Part shown: positions 61,001 through 64,000 of the stretch, in pieces | Position numbering within the stretch: position 1 is the first letter of the stretch | Layout: the number at the start of each line of letters is the position of its first letter | Assembly: GCA_030530215.1 (NCBI GenBank) | Contig: JAUMVJ010000002.1 | Span: 1-64,000 of the forward strand | Source of the DNA: Coriobacteriia bacterium | GTDB taxonomy: Bacteria; Actinomycetota; Coriobacteriia; Coriobacteriales; Eggerthellaceae | DNA length: 64,000 bases | Direction: 5' to 3' | Made by a program: the position numbers and the translations under genes | Notes under the pieces: generated by a model | What the model was told of the DNA's origin: nothing | Seen by the model: the letters and a program-made list of their open reading frames with translations, nothing else | Database searches by the model: none

Positions 61001-61600
61001 AAGATGTTCGTATCGGACCATCCGGTGCGCCCGTACGAGAACTACATCTCGCGCCTGACCAAGCACACCATGGGCAGCTTGAGCGATCAGCAGAAATCGA
61101 TCAAGAACATCACGGTTGCGGGCATGGTGTCCGACACCAACATTCGCCGTACCAAAACCGGCAAACTCATGGCGACTTTCAGCCTCGAGGACACCACGGG
61201 CCACTGCGAGTGCATTTGCTTTGACTACGAGAAGAACCAGGACGGCATCCAGGAAGACAACATCGTCACCATCAAGGGTAAGTACGAGGTTGCCGACCGC
61301 GGAAACCAGCTGGTGTGCTACGAGGTGCAGACCCTCGATGTGCCCCAGGAAGATTTGAACGTTGCTCCTTCGCAGCTGGTTCTTAACTTGCAGGGGGCAA
61401 GCCTGAGCGGCTCGAGCCTGAATAAGCTCACGAGGCTTTTGGAGGCCAACCCTGGCAACGACCCGGTTATCGTCAACGTGACCTTCAGCGACGGCCGCGT
61501 TAAAACGGCAAAGCTTCCTTGCACTGCCGACTCGCGCAACGGCTTGCTGAAAACTCGTATCGCCGACCTGTTCGGCTCAAGCGTATGGAGGGCATCGTAG
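58079..61600 (+). CDS. dnaE: DNA polymerase III alpha subunit
   Basis: The 1173-residue replicative polymerase (DnaE type, not PolC) begins with the PHP domain (FAHLHCHTEYSLLDGATHIE). Then follow the palm (GVGPGRGSAAGSL; DIDVDFDDQHRQDVIEHI), EKSHSAAYALL-type fingers (FNKSHSAAYALLVMRTAYLK), a helix-hairpin-helix region and a C-terminal OB fold (ITVAGMVSDTNIRRTKTGKL). The metal aspartates are in PDIDVDFDD. AAGGAGGGCAC precedes the ATG. truA follows after four bases, which suggests one transcript. Confidence 0.96.
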   Translation: MAFAHLHCHTEYSLLDGATHIEDMVRRAAELDMPAIAITDHGVMSGVPELSDACDKIKKETGKWVKPIFGCEIYFTTDSTLSREHKPKLHHMILLAKNSTGYHNLLKLVSESHVDNFYYKPRTTFEMLEKYSEGIIATSACIAGIIPRCIDAGQWDEAVEWARKLSALYAPGDFYIELQDQGITTNAGMSQYELNCKLTEIANMLGLQTIATNDFHYLTKEDARAQDVMLCIGTNSNLNQEKRFKFPNNEFYMKTEEEMRAALKDFPEACDNTVALAEKCDVVLERDSILPRFPLPEGYTEEMLFREECEKGLEHRYGKDWRSVVLKDNTGKEKSVLEQYEYEADIIIQQGFPAYFLIVQEYIRWAREHGIGVGPGRGSAAGSLCTYAMGITDLDPIQNGLMFERFLNPERVEMPDIDVDFDDQHRQDVIEHIREFYGEDHVAGVITFGKLQAKNAVRDAARVLDYPYAVGDRICKMIGGELGITIDKALEENPDLKAAYDNEQDIKEVINAAKSIEGHVRGEGVHACATIICRDPMSDHVPLKRDTKGGGIITQYDGHYTPDLGLLKMDFLGLRTLGVLSRACKNVEETLGESIAPEEIPIEDDKAFALMRGELRKNGMPLNMDGLFQVEGALYVSLFAQIPPERFSDVVASIALNRPGPLESGMVEDYVKVVQGKTPVHYYDDRLRPILEETYGTMVYQEQIMQVSMVMSGFSAGKADKLRKAMGKKKLDVMRELQDDWNTGAVENGYSLEIAQKIWSDAEKFAKYAFNKSHSAAYALLVMRTAYLKAHYPNEYMAAVLSSYMGNNDRLIKYIASCNHSGIPVLPPDINSSRLEFTPLEEGIRFGLAGVRGVGEHVAEVIIAEREENGPFTSLHDFVNRVPANAYNRKTLEALVKSGAFDSTGYTRKQCMHFIDETSLLEGASKRQKDKAAGQTDLFSMFSEVDDSFKEEVPEPDGIEWDKRTLLAFEKDILKMFVSDHPVRPYENYISRLTKHTMGSLSDQQKSIKNITVAGMVSDTNIRRTKTGKLMATFSLEDTTGHCECICFDYEKNQDGIQEDNIVTIKGKYEVADRGNQLVCYEVQTLDVPQEDLNVAPSQLVLNLQGASLSGSSLNKLTRLLEANPGNDPVIVNVTFSDGRVKTAKLPCTADSRNGLLKTRIADLFGSSVWRAS

Positions 61601-61604
61601 AGCC

Positions 61605-63455
61605 ATGGATGAATCTTCGCTCCCCCCGATTATCAAACCCGAAACGGAAACGTCGTCGGCGCCTCTGGCGGGCGCCGTGCGCGTCGATTCCACTTGCGAT
61701 CTGTCGAGCGTTTTAGGCGCGGACGACACTTTAGGCGTCTGGAATCCTTTGTCGCCCACGCCCGCCGAGCGCGAGGTAACCGACGATCTGCAGGCGGTTA
61801 TCGCAATGCGTGTGACCTATCGTGGCGAGCCGTTTTGCGGTTTTGCCAAGCAGCCTGGCCAGCTGACGGTTCAGGGGAGCCTTGAAGAGGCCCTGGCGAA
61901 GGTGTTCCGTCATCCCGTTGAGACGGTATGCGCCGGGCGCACCGATTCGGGCGTCCATGCCCGTGGCCAGTGGGTGAGCTTCAGCCTTTCGGCCAAAGAG
62001 TGGAACGAACGCAGCGACTATAAGGTCTTGAAGTCGCTCAACGCGCTTACGCACGAGGACATCAGCATCTGCGAGATCATGCGCAAGGACCTTGATTTCA
62101 ACGCTCGCTTCAGCGCGCGCTCACGCGAGTACCGTTATTTTATCTGCACCGATAAGCCGGCGCCTTTGCTCATGCGTGATTTCAGCTGGCATCTGGGCAA
62201 AGAGCTCGACCTTGAAGCGATGCGCAAGGCTGCTTCCTATTTAATCGGCGAGCACGATTTCCGTAGCTTCTGCATGGCCGCGTCGGCCGAGGGCAAGACC
62301 ACCAACCGCAACGTGGTGAGCATCGATATCGACGAGATTGAGATGTGGGGCGAGAACCTGGTGGTTATTACCGTTGTGGGCAACGCTTTTTTGCACTCGA
62401 TGGTGCGCACCATCGTGGGAACCCTGGTTCTTGTTGGCCGCGGAAAACGCGAGCCGGAGTGGGTGGCCGAGGTCTTGGCCGCCTGCGATCGCTGCGCGGC
62501 AGGCGAAAACGCCCCTGCTCAAGGCTTGGTTTTCTGGCAGGTCAACTACGACGGTGAGCTGATTTACGACCCCGATGCCAAGCGCAAGGAAGCGCGTGCT
62601 AAAGAGCTTGCCGAGGCGGAAGCCAAGGCAAAGGCCGAAAAGAAATTTCACCTGTTTGGAGGCACGCGCTTCGGCGGCGGTGCCGAGTTTGCCATTCCTC
62701 GTGGCGTGCCGAGGGAAGAGGGGCAGCTGCCCTTCAGCGGCGCGAGCATGTCCGACGTTAAAACCAAGAAGGGCGACACCGATAGCTTCAATCCGCTCGA
62801 AGTGGATGCATTGCGCAATCCCACCAATAAGGCTACCGAGGCTGGTTCTGCAGGCGACGGGCTTGCTTCGGCCGCTGTGGTGCAGGAAGCCCCTGAGCCC
62901 AGCGTTAGCGCAGCTCCGGTTTCACGCAGCTCTAGTGTGGCGCCAGCTTCGACGAAGTTCGCCTCTTTATCAGACGGCGCTACGCCCGCGTCGGTTGGCA
63001 AGGCTGCTCAGGTTCGCGCGAGTGTTTCGAGTATTCAGACCCCTGCTGCGGCCTACACCGAAACGGGAGCTTACGGTGATCTTGAGTGGGATATCGACCT
63101 TGAAGAGGCTAAACAATCCTCGAAAGAGGAAGCTCCCAAGAAGGTGGCGATTCCTGAAATCGACACTACGGACGTCGCCGGCGAGCGCGAATCGAATGCT
63201 CCTAAGCACAGCACGCCTTCGCATGATTTGACTGCCCCTATGGATCCCGTTTCGGCCAAGGAGGACTCCGAGCCGTTTGAGCTTGCCCCCGCTTCTGCCA
63301 AGCACGGCAAGCGTGCACCTGAGGAAGGCGCTCTCAACGCCAAGCACGGTAAGCCCCGCGAGCAAGATGATCCTGGCAAAACCGCAGCCATGCCTGCGCT
63401 CGACGGCCGCTACCCCTTCGAAACGCGCCCTCTTCCTTACCAGCTTAAGGACTAA
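61605..63455 (+). CDS. truA: tRNA pseudouridine synthase A with ~290-residue C-terminal extension
   Basis: The protein is 616 residues, against ~250-280 for the family. The TruA domain occupies residues ~62-325: VTYRGEPFCGFAKQP, catalytic Asp114 in AGRTDSGVHARGQ, FNARFSARSREYRYFI and FLHSMVRTIVGTLVLVGRGK. It isomerises U38-40 in tRNA anticodon arms. Before it lie ~60 unstructured residues. After a Lys/Ala-rich helix (RKEARAKELAEAEAKAKAEK) come ~270 residues rich in Ala, Ser, Pro and Glu, without a recognised domain. It starts four bases after the dnaE stop. The role of the tail is unknown. Confidence 0.9.
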   Translation: MDESSLPPIIKPETETSSAPLAGAVRVDSTCDLSSVLGADDTLGVWNPLSPTPAEREVTDDLQAVIAMRVTYRGEPFCGFAKQPGQLTVQGSLEEALAKVFRHPVETVCAGRTDSGVHARGQWVSFSLSAKEWNERSDYKVLKSLNALTHEDISICEIMRKDLDFNARFSARSREYRYFICTDKPAPLLMRDFSWHLGKELDLEAMRKAASYLIGEHDFRSFCMAASAEGKTTNRNVVSIDIDEIEMWGENLVVITVVGNAFLHSMVRTIVGTLVLVGRGKREPEWVAEVLAACDRCAAGENAPAQGLVFWQVNYDGELIYDPDAKRKEARAKELAEAEAKAKAEKKFHLFGGTRFGGGAEFAIPRGVPREEGQLPFSGASMSDVKTKKGDTDSFNPLEVDALRNPTNKATEAGSAGDGLASAAVVQEAPEPSVSAAPVSRSSSVAPASTKFASLSDGATPASVGKAAQVRASVSSIQTPAAAYTETGAYGDLEWDIDLEEAKQSSKEEAPKKVAIPEIDTTDVAGERESNAPKHSTPSHDLTAPMDPVSAKEDSEPFELAPASAKHGKRAPEEGALNAKHGKPREQDDPGKTAAMPALDGRYPFETRPLPYQLKD

Positions 63456-63573
63456 CAGCGGTACGGGCTTGGCTATCGAGTCGAACCACCATCCTTCTTG
63501 CAGCCTGCTTGGGGATGGTATGATTCTTGAACGCTAAACAATTTTTTACCGCATCTAATCCAAGGAGAATTCC

Positions 63574-64000
63574 GTGGCTCTTTCCATTGGCATCGTCGGC
63601 CTTCCCAACGTCGGCAAGTCGTCTTTGTTCACCGCGCTCACCAAGAAGACAGGCTTCGCGGCAAACTACCCCTTTGCGACCATCGAGCCCAACGTCGGCC
63701 TGGTTCCCGTGCCCGACAAGCGCCTTGAGGCCCTGGCAAAGCTCGACCACGCCAAGAAGATCGTTCCTGCAACGGTTGAGTTCGTGGACATCGCTGGCCT
63801 GGTGGAAGGTGCGAGCCACGGTGAGGGCTTGGGCAACAAGTTCTTGGCTAACATTCGCGATACGGATGCGATTTGCGAGGTCGTGCGCTTTTTCAGCGAC
63901 CCGAACGTCGAGCACGTGTCCAAGAAGGTCGACCCCGAAGCTGATGTTGACACCATCAAAACCGAGCTGATCTTGGCCGACATCGCGACAATCGAGAAGG
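63574..64000 (+). CDS. ychF: Redox/ribosome-associated GTPase YchF (OLA1), 5' part
   Basis: The visible 142 codons are the start of YchF/OLA1, an ATPase/GTPase that binds ribosomes and is linked to oxidative stress. G1 is GLPNVGKSS, followed by [21 protein letters not shown] and [26 protein letters not shown], all diagnostic. The start is GTG 63574, with AAGGAG six bases upstream. The gene runs off the right edge of the window. A TATGAT -10-like box is at about 63517. Confidence 0.94.
   Translation, partial: MALSIGIVGLPNVGKSSLFTALTKKTGFAANYPFATIEPNVGLVPVPDKRLEALAKLDHAKKIVPATVEFVDIAGLVEGASHGEGLGNKFLANIRDTDAICEVVRFFSDPNVEHVSKKVDPEADVDTIKTELILADIATIEK

Noticed and set aside
58319-61204. Very long open frames antisense to dnaE (478 and 475 codons)
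   Set aside because: They arise from the GC-rich codon bias of dnaE, lack ribosome binding sites and recognisable domains, and dnaE is unmistakable on the other strand.

Overview
The window looks like chromosomal DNA of a strictly anaerobic, gut-type actinobacterium of the class Coriobacteriia, probably Eggerthellaceae-like. This is an inference. It rests on the GC-rich codon use, two rubrerythrin-type peroxide reductases, a Cys-type formate dehydrogenase, LL-diaminopimelate aminotransferase, Lys-rich secreted proteins typical of that family, and many genes with GTG or TTG starts behind strong AAGGAGG-type ribosome binding sites. No rRNA, tRNA, IS element, prophage or CRISPR array was found.

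Layout. 1-4 kb: the tail of a secreted protein, a spacer with palindromic repeats, an RlmD/TrmA-like methyltransferase, then D-amino-acid transaminase plus a DUF4392 D-glutamate cyclase. 4-8.4 kb: a hybrid sensor kinase, cysE and an acidic orphan. 8.5-17.6 kb: TauE/SafE exporter with threonine ammonia-lyase, ridA, a 1458-residue sortase-type surface protein and two orphan or secreted proteins. 17.8-25.6 kb: a patatin, the 5-oxoprolinase operon (pxpB-pxpC-DUF1445-pxpA), a YgjP-like peptidase, TatD and a CCA-adding-like enzyme. 26-32.7 kb: two D-2-hydroxyacid dehydrogenases, thrS and a polar amino acid ABC importer. 32.7-37.7 kb: Fic, Elp3 divergent from a Trm9-like methyltransferase, and thrH. 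37.9-43.9 kb: a secreted protein broken at a G9 tract, TrmO, PAP2, a Fur-family gene with an amber codon, rubrerythrin and EttA. 44-57 kb: MFS and WYL regulator, reverse rubrerythrin, FocA, a two-gene formate dehydrogenase, dapL and a Se/S-carrier-FdhD fusion. 57-64 kb: a small NrdD-tail-like protein, dnaE, an extended TruA and the start of ychF.

How the genes work together. (1) D-glutamate and pyroglutamate: the transaminase makes or uses D-Glu, both halves of the animal DGLUCY protein (DUF1445 and DUF4392) are present as separate genes 17 kb apart, and PxpABC would reopen 5-oxoproline. (2) Formate: FocA, the formate dehydrogenase with its diaphorase-like partner, and a fused sulfur-carrier/FdhD maturation factor lie within 9 kb. 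(3) tRNA U34 modification: Elp3 sits head to head with a Trm9-like methyltransferase, both apparently leaderless. (4) Serine/cysteine: cysE and thrH share an ACCTA-N9-TAGG site upstream. The most testable oddities are the G9 frameshift, the amber codon in the Fur-family gene, the FdhD fusion and the stand-alone glycyl-radical-like domain.
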